A stretch of 13,455 bases of DNA from CAYJXJ01 sp964374095 (GCA_964374095.1 CAYJXJ010000131.1:1-13455); one strand, 5' to 3'; numbered from the stretch's first letter, positions 6,007 to 12,252 are shown. The notes: a model not told the origin generated them from the sequence alone. A program made the numbers and translations.

Positions 6007-7244
6007 TGAGCCATTTCGACCTATCCGTTTTGTTTTTCCTCCAGCTCGCCTTCATCCTCGCGGTCTGCCGGGCCTGCGGCTGGGCCTTCGAACGGCTCGG
6101 CCAGTCCCCAGTGGTCAGCGAGATGATCGCGGGCGTCTTGATGGGACCCTCCCTCATGGGATGGATCCTTCCCGGAATGTTCACCCGGCTATTTCCTCCC
6201 GAGTCCAAGCCCATCCTGTATGCCGTCTCCCAGGTAGGATTGGTCCTCTACATGTTCCTGATCGGGACGGAGTTCAACTTGGATCTGATCCGCAAGCGCT
6301 GGCGGAGCGCCGCGTCGGTGTCGGCCGCGGGCATACTCGCCCCGTTCCTACTGGGGGGCGCCCTGGGCCTATGGCTGGCGCACGACCCGCGCCTGTTCTC
6401 GCCTGACGTCACATGGTTCCAAGCCGTTCTGTTTCTGGGGGCGGCGATGTCGATCACCGCATTCCCCATGCTGGCTCGGATCATCTACGAACAAGGATTG
6501 TCCGCCACGTCCCTGGGAACGCTCGCTCTGGCGGCGGGTTCCATGGACGACGCCGCGGCATGGTGCGTCCTGGCCGTGGTCCTGGCGGCGTTCGCCGGGA
6601 CTCCCGGAACCGCGGTCCTGGCCGTCGGCGGCGGAGCGGCCTACGCCCTGCTGTGCCTGTTCGTCATCCGGCCATTGGCCGCGCCGCTGGGGCGCCGGGT
6701 GGAGGAGGCGGGCGGCATGAGCCACGGCGTCCTGACCCTGACGCTCATGCTGGCCATGCTGGGAGCCTGGTTTACGGATTTCATACGGGTCTACGCCGTC
6801 TTCGGGGCCTTCCTGATGGGCGCGGCCATGCCCCGGGGCCGCTTCACCCGGGTCCTCAATGAGAAAATCGGGGGGCTCACCACCGCCTTCCTGCTTCCCC
6901 TGTTCTTCGTCTATTCCGGGCTCAACACCAGGATCGGACTCGTCGATACTCCCGGCCTCTGGCTGCTGGCCGGATTGATCCTGGCCGCCGCGCTGGCCGG
7001 CAAATGGGGGGCCTGCTACGCCGCGGCGCGGCTCACCGGCGAACCCCCCCGGGAAGCCAACGCCATCGGCATCCTCATGAACGCCAGGGGGCTCATGGAG
7101 CTCATCCTCCTCAACATCGGGCTCGAGCGCGGCATCATCCGGCCGCCCCTCTTCGCGATCCTCGTGCTGATGGCTATCGCCACGACCCTGATGGCCACCC
7201 CTCTATTCAAGCGCGCGTACCTCAAAGCGCCAGAAGCCCAGTGA
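6006..7244 (+). CDS. CPA2-family cation/proton antiporter (Na+/H+ exchanger domain)
   Basis: The 412-aa protein is almost entirely hydrophobic, with about 12-13 membrane segments and no cytosolic regulatory domain. Family marks are GQSPVVSEMIAGVLMGPS (32-49), LVLYMFLIGTEFNLD (79-93), SITAFPMLARI (149-159), AGSMDDAAAW (177-186), GAFLMGAAMPRG and PLFFVYSGLNTRIG. The adjacent D181-D182 sit where the ion-binding acidic residues of CPA2 exchangers lie. The sequence around them (SITAFP...AAAW) resembles Kef/CHX-like members, which usually have ND. The ion (Na+ or K+) cannot be assigned. The start is ATG at 6006, sharing one base with the mutY stop; an upstream in-frame start at 5931 lies inside mutY and is less likely. 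It is the last gene of the rightward operon and converges on ygfZ. Confidence 0.92.
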   Translation: MSHFDLSVLFFLQLAFILAVCRACGWAFERLGQSPVVSEMIAGVLMGPSLMGWILPGMFTRLFPPESKPILYAVSQVGLVLYMFLIGTEFNLDLIRKRWRSAASVSAAGILAPFLLGGALGLWLAHDPRLFSPDVTWFQAVLFLGAAMSITAFPMLARIIYEQGLSATSLGTLALAAGSMDDAAAWCVLAVVLAAFAGTPGTAVLAVGGGAAYALLCLFVIRPLAAPLGRRVEEAGGMSHGVLTLTLMLAMLGAWFTDFIRVYAVFGAFLMGAAMPRGRFTRVLNEKIGGLTTAFLLPLFFVYSGLNTRIGLVDTPGLWLLAGLILAAALAGKWGACYAAARLTGEPPREANAIGILMNARGLMELILLNIGLERGIIRPPLFAILVLMAIATTLMATPLFKRAYLKAPEAQ

Positions 7245-7251
7245 TATCCAA

Positions 7252-7273
7252 GTACTTGGGGCGCCCCAAGTAC
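7252..7273. repeat. Perfect 22-bp palindrome after the antiporter gene
   Basis: The arms GTACTTGGGGC and GCCCCAAGTAC are exact reverse complements, eight bases after the antiporter stop. CCAAGTAC is also repeated directly (7248-7255 and 7266-7273). Aligned with the core palindrome at 937-958, 16 of 22 positions are identical, with the pattern GNACTTGGRRC / GYYCCAAGTNC. Both copies follow the 3' end of a gene. There is no T-run, so a simple intrinsic terminator is not supported. Confidence 0.8.
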
Positions 7274-7282
7274 GATGCAAAA

Positions 7283-7350
7283 CTAGTCCGCCGGGGAGTA
7301 GGGCGCGATTTTTGCGGTGACCCGGCCGTCGGCCCCGGCGACTGCAATGA
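7283..7350 (-). pseudogene. Degenerate sequence resembling the 3' end of ygfZ
   Basis: On the minus strand this stretch reads VAGADGRVTAKIAPYSPAD and a TAG stop. The true end of ygfZ, about 112 bp away, reads VVGPEGRVAATIVDLLPAT and TAG. GGCCGGGTC and CTACTCCCC occur in both copies at almost the same spacing from the stop. This suggests a decayed duplicate of the ygfZ tail, left downstream of the stop and in a different frame. Similarity is about 60% over 66 bases by hand alignment, so GC-biased chance similarity remains possible. It has no start of its own. Confidence 0.35.
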
Positions 7351-7356
7351 CGCGGA

Positions 7357-7390
7357 CTCGTTTTACTCCCGGCGCTGGGAGTAAAACGAG
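7357..7390. repeat. Inverted repeat with perfect 14-bp arms between convergent genes
   Basis: CTCGTTTTACTCCC (7357-7370) and GGGAGTAAAACGAG (7377-7390) pair perfectly around a six-base loop. The repeat ends five bases from the ygfZ stop and lies about 110 bases after the antiporter stop, where a bidirectional terminator would be expected. However, the T and A runs are inside the stem, with the T side first, so no U-tract follows the stem in either direction. Transcription stopping or 3'-end protection are both possible. Confidence 0.75.
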
Positions 7391-7394
7391 GATG

Positions 7395-8336
7395 CTAGGT
7401 CGCGGGGAGTAGATCGACGATCGTGGCCGCGACCCGGCCCTCCGGGCCGACGACCTCCACCGTGCGTCCCACGACATTATCTTCGGCGCGGATCATGGCC
7501 AGGGCGTTGATTCTCACCCCGCTGGTGACCTTTCCGATCTCCCGGCCTTCGGCATAGACCGTGCCATTGGGAGGAATGTGTTCCGACGTGGAGTCCAGCC
7601 GGACCAGGATCCGGTTGACGTGGCCCAAGTGCTTGATCCTAGACATCGTCTCTTGACCCATGTAGCAGCCCTTGGTGTAGGAAATGTGGTCGTCGAGACG
7701 GGCCTCCTGCGGGAGAGTCTCGGCATCCATGTCCTTGCCGTAGGCCGGAACGCGCTCTAGAATCCGCACTGCCTCCAAAAATTCCTCGCTTTTCATTTGA
7801 CGACCAGACCCCGATCCAAGGAGGGCCCTCGAAAGCTCCAGGGCGAGTCCCGGCGCGGCGAGGATCAGCCAGCCCGAGCCGAAGGCACGATAATTCTCCA
7901 GTACCCAAACCCGGCCGCCCTGCCGGTCCGCCTGGTGAACTTGCGACCCGGGACGCAGACCCAACACGGCTCCGAGCGGCTTCCCCGCCGGTTCGCCCAG
8001 AACGAGCAGAAGTTCCCACGTCTCCGCGGTCATGCGCGTTTGGCTGAGGATGAGCTTGGCTCCCAAAGCGCGGCGCAGGTTCGCGGCGCAGGCCGTCCGG
8101 CAGACCGCGAGCAGGTCCTCCCCCCGGTCGTAGAGATCGAGGTCGGCCAGCAGCCGTCCCTTGGGGGTGAGCAGACAGCAGGGCAGCCGCCCGAAAGGCT
8201 TGATGTTGGCGACGTCGTTGGTCAGGAGCCCATTCAGGAACTGCTTGCGGTCCGGACCCTCGAAGCGGAGGGTCTCCCAACCTTGCAGAGCCGCCAGGAG
8301 AAATCTGGAATTGTCGGGAGGCGAGTCATCGGCCAC
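7395..8336 (-). CDS. ygfZ: YgfZ/GcvT-fold tetrahydrofolate-binding iron-sulfur assembly/repair protein
   Basis: YgfZ proteins bind tetrahydrofolate and help assemble or repair certain iron-sulfur enzymes; E. coli YgfZ acts on MiaB among others. The 313-aa product has the diagnostic KGCYMGQE (222-229), with its single conserved Cys at 224 and MSRIKHLGHVNR after it. The N-terminal FLNGLLTNDV (33-42) and TPKGRLLADLDLY (57-69) match the aminomethyltransferase-like fold. The start is set at GTG 8336 because a good promoter (TTTACA, 18 bp, TATACT) has its -10 ending exactly six bases before it. The alternative ATG at 8366 lies at the -35 edge and cannot be in that transcript. It is divergent from the homogentisate dioxygenase gene. 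MutY in this window is one possible iron-sulfur client, but that link is speculation. Confidence 0.93.
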   Translation of the reverse strand: MADDSPPDNSRFLLAALQGWETLRFEGPDRKQFLNGLLTNDVANIKPFGRLPCCLLTPKGRLLADLDLYDRGEDLLAVCRTACAANLRRALGAKLILSQTRMTAETWELLLVLGEPAGKPLGAVLGLRPGSQVHQADRQGGRVWVLENYRAFGSGWLILAAPGLALELSRALLGSGSGRQMKSEEFLEAVRILERVPAYGKDMDAETLPQEARLDDHISYTKGCYMGQETMSRIKHLGHVNRILVRLDSTSEHIPPNGTVYAEGREIGKVTSGVRINALAMIRAEDNVVGRTVEVVGPEGRVAATIVDLLPAT

Positions 8337-8342
8337 ACGACC

Positions 8343-8372
8343 AGTATAACGCCCCCAACCGCGCATTGTAAA
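8343..8372 (-). promoter_or_regulatory. Sigma70-type promoter for ygfZ, predicted leaderless
   Basis: Minus-strand TTTACA (8372-8367) and TATACT (8348-8343) each match five of six consensus bases with an 18-bp spacer. Six bases (8342-8337) separate the -10 from the GTG at 8336, so the predicted first transcribed base is the G of the start codon. No Shine-Dalgarno sequence fits any start here, which agrees with leaderless translation. Confidence 0.7.
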
Positions 8373-8395
8373 GCCCCGCCGAAAATCAGTAGACT
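8366..8395 (+). promoter_or_regulatory. Weaker sigma70-type promoter for homogentisate dioxygenase, predicted leaderless
   Basis: Plus-strand TTGTAA (8366-8371) and TAGACT (8390-8395) each match four of six consensus bases with an 18-bp spacer. Six bases (8396-8401) separate the -10 from the ATG at 8402, the same geometry as the divergent ygfZ promoter. The two -35 elements occupy the same seven bases (8366-8372) on opposite strands, so polymerase could use only one at a time. Confidence 0.5.
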
Positions 8396-8401
8396 CGGGC
8401 C

Positions 8402-9631
8402 ATGGCCTTGATCGTGCGGCGCGGGCGGGTTCCCGACGTGCCCCACACCGAGTTTTACGCCAAGGACGGCGTGCTCGCCCTCGAGGAGATCCACGGCTGC
8501 TACGGCTTCTCCGGGGCCTACTCGCGCAAGATGCACGTGCGCCGCTACCCCACGGTGCAGGCCGCAGCACCGCGCCTGGCGGGCTTCGACCTCAAGCCCA
8601 AGCCCGCCCCGGAGCATCCCCTTCAGCCCTTCCACATCCGGACCGGGCGGATGGCCTACGGCGGCGACTTTTTCCGCGCCCGGACGGTCTTGTTGTCCGG
8701 GCGCACCACCCGCATCTCGGTGGCCAAGCCGGCGCGGTCGACCCGGGGAGGCGAGTTTTTCCGCAATGGGGAAGGGCATGAGCTCTTCTTTGTGCAAGAA
8801 GGCCGCGGGTCATTGGATTCGGAGTACGGGACTCTTCCCTTTCGGCCGCTGCAGTACCTTGTTGTTCCCAAAGGCACCACCTACCGCGTCGAGCTGGCGA
8901 CGGCCAAGGCCTTTTTCTTCATTATGGAGTCGGCCTACCCGATCCACTTCGCCCCGCACTACCTCAATTCCCAAGGCCAGGCCACCATGATGGCTCCCGT
9001 CGTGGAGACCGAGATCGGCCTCCCGGACTTGGCGCCCGCGCGGGACACCGCGGGCCGCTTCAACATACTCGTCCAACACGGGGGCGGCCGGTTGACCGCC
9101 CTGACCTTGGGCCATCATCCCTTCGACTTGTCGGGATGGGAGGGGGCGCTCTATCCTTTCTCCTTCGAGAGTTCGAGCCACCATTCCATCGCCCGCGAGA
9201 TCCACACCGCGCCGCCCGCGCGCCAGACCTTCCAGTCCGGCAACGCCCCCACCTCCGGGTTCTCCATCTGCACCTTCCGCGCCCAGGTCGAAGGCTGGCA
9301 TCCCAAGGACATCCCCGCCCCCTATGCCCACTACAACGTGGACTCCGACGAGGCGATGTTTTTCTCGGACACGACCTACGGGGCCCGCAAGGGCGTCATC
9401 GAACCCGGGTCGCTGACCTTCCATCCCGGCTCCCTCCCGCACGGCCCGCAGGGCGACGCGGCCAAGAAGTCCATGGCCCTGCGCGGGAAAGTTTCTTCCT
9501 ACCTAGCCGTCATGCTCGACACCTTCTTCGAAACTCTGGAACCAACCCGAGAAGCCTGGGCCGCCGCCGATAAGCGCTACCCGCTCAGTTGGGCGGACCG
9601 CGACGCCGCCGGAGCCTCGCCCGCGGCCTAG
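8402..9631 (+). CDS. hmgA: Homogentisate 1,2-dioxygenase
   Basis: This iron(II) enzyme opens the ring of homogentisate to maleylacetoacetate in tyrosine/phenylalanine catabolism. The 409-aa cupin-fold protein is shorter than the human enzyme (445 aa), as in a compact bacterial branch. The iron ligands are recognisable near the C-terminus: H310 and E317 in PYAHYNVDSDEAMFF, and H347 in HPGSLPHGPQG, with E to H spaced 30 residues as in the human enzyme. The N-terminal cupin half carries GHELFFVQEGRGSLDSEYG and LVVPKGTTYRVE. The ATG at 8402 follows a predicted promoter by six bases, with no Shine-Dalgarno sequence. A flavin-reductase-like gene starts two bases after its stop and an HPPD-like gene follows, which supports the aromatic-catabolism role. 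Another cupin aromatic dioxygenase is the alternative, but the motif set fits this family best. Confidence 0.9.
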   Translation: MALIVRRGRVPDVPHTEFYAKDGVLALEEIHGCYGFSGAYSRKMHVRRYPTVQAAAPRLAGFDLKPKPAPEHPLQPFHIRTGRMAYGGDFFRARTVLLSGRTTRISVAKPARSTRGGEFFRNGEGHELFFVQEGRGSLDSEYGTLPFRPLQYLVVPKGTTYRVELATAKAFFFIMESAYPIHFAPHYLNSQGQATMMAPVVETEIGLPDLAPARDTAGRFNILVQHGGGRLTALTLGHHPFDLSGWEGALYPFSFESSSHHSIAREIHTAPPARQTFQSGNAPTSGFSICTFRAQVEGWHPKDIPAPYAHYNVDSDEAMFFSDTTYGARKGVIEPGSLTFHPGSLPHGPQGDAAKKSMALRGKVSSYLAVMLDTFFETLEPTREAWAAADKRYPLSWADRDAAGASPAA

Positions 9632-9633
9632 AC

Positions 9634-10245
9634 GTGAACCTCGATCCGCAGTCCCTGCCGCTGCGGGACCGCTACGCCTTCATGATCGCCGCGATCGTGC
9701 CGCGGCCCATCGCCTGGGTATCCACCGTCGACCGGAAAGGGGCGGCCAATCTGGCGCCCTTCAGCTACTTCACCGGCATTACCGCCGAGCCCATGAGCGT
9801 GTGCTTCGCGCCGGCCAACTCCCGGACCGGCGAGCCCAAGGACACCCTGGCAAACGTCCGCTCGACCCGCCAGTTCGTGGTCAACATCGCCACTGAGGAC
9901 AACGTCGCCCAGATGAACCAGACCTCGGCCGCCTACCCGCGCGGGGTCAGTGAAATCGAAAAGGCGGGGCTCACCCCTCTTCCCAGCGTCAAGGTCCGTC
10001 CCCCCCGGGTCAAGGAATCGCCGCTGCATTTGGAGTGCGAGCTCATGCGGGTCGTCACGGTGAGCCGCGGCCCGCTCGGGGGCAACCTCGTGATCGGCCG
10101 GGTGGTTTGGATGCACGTCGAAGACGCCCTGTGGAACGGCGGGCGCATGCGGCATCAGGATTTGAAGGCCGTGGGACGGATGGAGGGATCGTGGTACGCG
10201 CGGACCCGGGACGCGTTCGAACTTCCCCGGGCGGAGGCCTCGTGA
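9634..10245 (+). CDS. Flavin reductase-like FMN-binding split-barrel protein
   Basis: The 203-aa protein matches the flavin reductase-like domain. RDRYAFMIAAIVPRPIAWVS near the N-terminus, NLAPFSYFTGIT, KDTLANV and QFVVNIAT are the usual FMN-binding blocks, followed by LHLECELMRVV and GRVVWMHVEDA. Members bind FMN and act as flavoredoxins or NAD(P)H:flavin oxidoreductases; substrate and partner are unknown here. The start is GTG at 9634, two bases after the dioxygenase stop, with no clear Shine-Dalgarno sequence; a longer frame from 9589 would overlap the previous gene and adds only Arg-rich residues. The position between two aromatic dioxygenases suggests an accessory part in aromatic catabolism, for example supplying reduced flavin or electrons, but the sequence does not show which. 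Confidence 0.87.
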   Translation: MNLDPQSLPLRDRYAFMIAAIVPRPIAWVSTVDRKGAANLAPFSYFTGITAEPMSVCFAPANSRTGEPKDTLANVRSTRQFVVNIATEDNVAQMNQTSAAYPRGVSEIEKAGLTPLPSVKVRPPRVKESPLHLECELMRVVTVSRGPLGGNLVIGRVVWMHVEDALWNGGRMRHQDLKAVGRMEGSWYARTRDAFELPRAEAS

Positions 10246-10254
10246 CTGAAAGAA

Positions 10255-10290
10255 ATGGTTTGAATCCTCATCACATGGGTGGAAAACCAT
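10255..10290 (+). promoter_or_regulatory. Possible hairpin over the HPPD-like gene start
   Basis: ATGGTTT (10255-10261) and AAACCAT (10284-10290) are exact inverted repeats with a 22-base loop that contains the ribosome-binding region (GGTGG). The right arm includes the first two bases of the ATG at 10289. Folding could limit initiation. The stem is only 7 bp and A/T-rich, so this is tentative. Confidence 0.25.
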
Positions 10291-11035
10291 GAAAAAACCC
10301 TTCCTTAATTTGGTCGTCGATCACATGACGTTTTTGGTGGAACCCGGCTTCTATAACGTCACCTACGCGTTGTTCCGGACGGTTTTCGGCGTCGGCCCCG
10401 AGGACATCATCTACGAGAAGCGCCGCCGATGGCCCGGTGACTCCGAGGAGCGCTCCATGACTTTCGCCAGCCGGCTGGGAAGCTACGGGAAGGACGCCCG
10501 CGTCAACAACACGATCATGGCCGTGGTCCAACCCAGCGAGCCGGCCGCCACCCCGTCGCATGTGAGAGACATCCTCCGCAATCGCGGCGGCTCCGCCCAC
10601 TGGCAGCACATCGCCCTGCGCACCCCCGACCTGCTCGCCTTCCACCGCCACGCCCGCGGCCTCGGCGTCAACTTCATCACCCCCATCCTCAAGGAGGATT
10701 CCGAGGACCTCATCCAGGTCTTCAGCGGCGAGTGGAACCTGCCCGGCTCGGGGCCCACCGGGATCTTCTTCGAGTTCGTCCAACGCTCGCCGAGCGCCGC
10801 GGTGCTCAAGAAGATCGAGACCCGCCAAGCGTGGTTCCGGGACAAGACCTTCCTGGGCCTCTATCAGGAAAAAGAAAACGAATACCGCGGCGGCAAGGTC
10901 CGCCCCTTCATCGATGAGAAGCTCTTCCAGGGCATCGACCGGATCGTCGGGGACAAGCCGCTCTGGAAGATCTCGGCCGCCGACCTCAAGGCCGTGGAGC
11001 GGGCCATGAAGGCCCACGCGCGCGCCCGAACCTAG
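10289..11035 (+). CDS. One-module HPPD-like dioxygenase (VOC superfamily)
   Basis: The 248-aa product resembles the catalytic C-terminal half of 4-hydroxyphenylpyruvate dioxygenase, which turns 4-hydroxyphenylpyruvate into homogentisate. The iron-binding triad can be placed: H12 in VVDHMTF, H107 in HWQHIAL, E162 in FFEFVQR, with IQVFSGEW before the last, like the LQIFT segment of HPPD. Typical HPPDs are about 350-400 aa with two VOC modules; here the non-catalytic N-terminal module is absent, and an extra charged C-terminal region of about 80 residues follows (FLGLYQEKENEYRGG). The ATG at 10289 has GGTGG eight bases upstream. The gene is third in an operon with homogentisate dioxygenase, which uses the HPPD product, so HPPD activity is the natural inference. 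Another VOC dioxygenase is possible. It converges on the next gene with the stops sharing CTAG. Confidence 0.8.
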   Translation: MKKPFLNLVVDHMTFLVEPGFYNVTYALFRTVFGVGPEDIIYEKRRRWPGDSEERSMTFASRLGSYGKDARVNNTIMAVVQPSEPAATPSHVRDILRNRGGSAHWQHIALRTPDLLAFHRHARGLGVNFITPILKEDSEDLIQVFSGEWNLPGSGPTGIFFEFVQRSPSAAVLKKIETRQAWFRDKTFLGLYQEKENEYRGGKVRPFIDEKLFQGIDRIVGDKPLWKISAADLKAVERAMKAHARART

Positions 11036-12240
11036 CGCCCGACCTGCACCCCGGCCACCGACCAGGAAAGGCTCGTCATCCCGAGGTCCTTGTGGCCGAA
11101 GGGCGCCAGCGCGATTTTTCCGGCGTTGAACGAGAGCGGCCCGGGGGCGGCTTCGAGCGCCGCCGCCTCGATGCGCAGGTTCCCCGGTCCGAATTCGTCG
11201 AAGTTGACGCCGCGCCGGCGCAATGCGTAGGAATCGTCGGTCGCGCGGTGATCCGCCGCGGCTTTCACGGCCTGCACCGCGGCCGCCGTAAGCAGCGACC
11301 CCGAAACCGTGAAGCGCACCTCCAGGTGGATGCCGTGCCGGCGCAGGGCCGGAGCGTGCAGGGCGATGACCAGCACGCGCTCGGGCCCCTCGCGGTAGGA
11401 GCGGGCGAAGGCCGTGGCGGGAAGCTCGCTGCCCTGCCACCGGTAGACGAACTGCGGGGGCGGCTCCTCCCCGTCGGGCGGGGGTTCGGTCACCTTGGCG
11501 TCGAGGGCCGGGAGCTTCTTTCGCCGCATGTGGCGCGTCACGACGTTGGCGAGCTGGTCGGGCTTGCCGGAACGGCGCACGGATATGCCCTTCCAGCCCG
11601 CCGCCTCCTTGGGAACCTTGACTCCGCCGGCCATGGCGGCGGCGAGCTTAGCGCCGAGCTTTTCGTTGTCGATGATGGGCTGAAGTTTATCGCGGGCCTC
11701 GGCGCAGTCCTCGGACCCCCGCCCCGCGCAGGCCGCGAGCCAACGGTAGGCCATCACGTAATCCTTCGCCACGCCCTCCCCGGCGGAATAGTTCCCCGAC
11801 ACGTACAGCATGGCCCGCAGATCCCCCCGCAAAGCGGCCTTGCGGTTCGCGGCGAAGTCTTCCTCGTCGTCGGGCTCGTCGGCCTCGTTCGATCCGTCAG
11901 CGGGCGCCGCCGACGTGGGGACATCCGCGGGCGCGGGGGAGACTGGAGAGGAATCGACGGCGACCCCCGTGACGGTTTGCGTGGACTTGCCATCGTCCGC
12001 GGCCGGCCTCCCGCCGGAGGCGAAACCCTTCGTATCCTGGACCCAGAGACACATCGCTGGCTCGCCTCTTGGCACCAGTTGTTCGAGGCAACTCGCCCTG
12101 TCCCTTTGGGTCAGCGTACAGGCCTCCGCCTTCGTGGGAAATCTTGAGTCGGGGTTGGGGACGCAGGCCGCCCCGGCCCGCGCCGTCGCCAACAAGAGCA
12201 ACCCGGCGGCGACCCCGACGATCCGACCGACGGCCGCCAA
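11032..12240 (-). CDS. Secreted Sel1-like repeat protein of unknown function
   Basis: The frame encodes a signal peptide (core IVGVAAGLLLLATA, cleavage near ARAGA), then a short four-Cys region (C26, C41, C51, C64) that may form two disulfides. A Pro/Ala/Asp/Glu-rich linker follows (about 75-128), then one Sel1-like unit (134-185: ALRGDLRAMLYVSGNYSAG, then GVAKDYVMAYRWLAACAGRG) and a C-terminal domain of about 200 residues with no recognised family. Sel1-like repeats are TPR-related protein-binding helices. The start chosen is TTG at 12240 because GGAGG lies seven bases upstream (12248-12252), the best ribosome-binding site nearby, and it gives a compact signal peptide. GTG at 12279 or 12354 would add Arg-rich residues. 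The protein is likely periplasmic or outside the cell. Its stop overlaps that of the convergent HPPD-like gene. Confidence 0.75.
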   Translation of the reverse strand: MAAVGRIVGVAAGLLLLATARAGAACVPNPDSRFPTKAEACTLTQRDRASCLEQLVPRGEPAMCLWVQDTKGFASGGRPAADDGKSTQTVTGVAVDSSPVSPAPADVPTSAAPADGSNEADEPDDEEDFAANRKAALRGDLRAMLYVSGNYSAGEGVAKDYVMAYRWLAACAGRGSEDCAEARDKLQPIIDNEKLGAKLAAAMAGGVKVPKEAAGWKGISVRRSGKPDQLANVVTRHMRRKKLPALDAKVTEPPPDGEEPPPQFVYRWQGSELPATAFARSYREGPERVLVIALHAPALRRHGIHLEVRFTVSGSLLTAAAVQAVKAAADHRATDDSYALRRRGVNFDEFGPGNLRIEAAALEAAPGPLSFNAGKIALAPFGHKDLGMTSLSWSVAGVQVGR

Positions 12241-12247
12241 CCCGACG

Positions 12248-12252
12248 CCTCC
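12248..12252 (-). promoter_or_regulatory. Strong ribosome-binding site deciding the Sel1-like protein start
   Basis: Minus-strand GGAGG is seven bases before the TTG at 12240. The longer candidates at 12279 and 12354 lack a comparable sequence, so this site favours the TTG start. Confidence 0.6.

Noticed and set aside
10271..11440. Minus-strand open frame opposite the HPPD-like gene
   Set aside because: The plus strand has the His-His-Glu triad and HPPD-like motifs; the antisense product is low-complexity and unrecognised.
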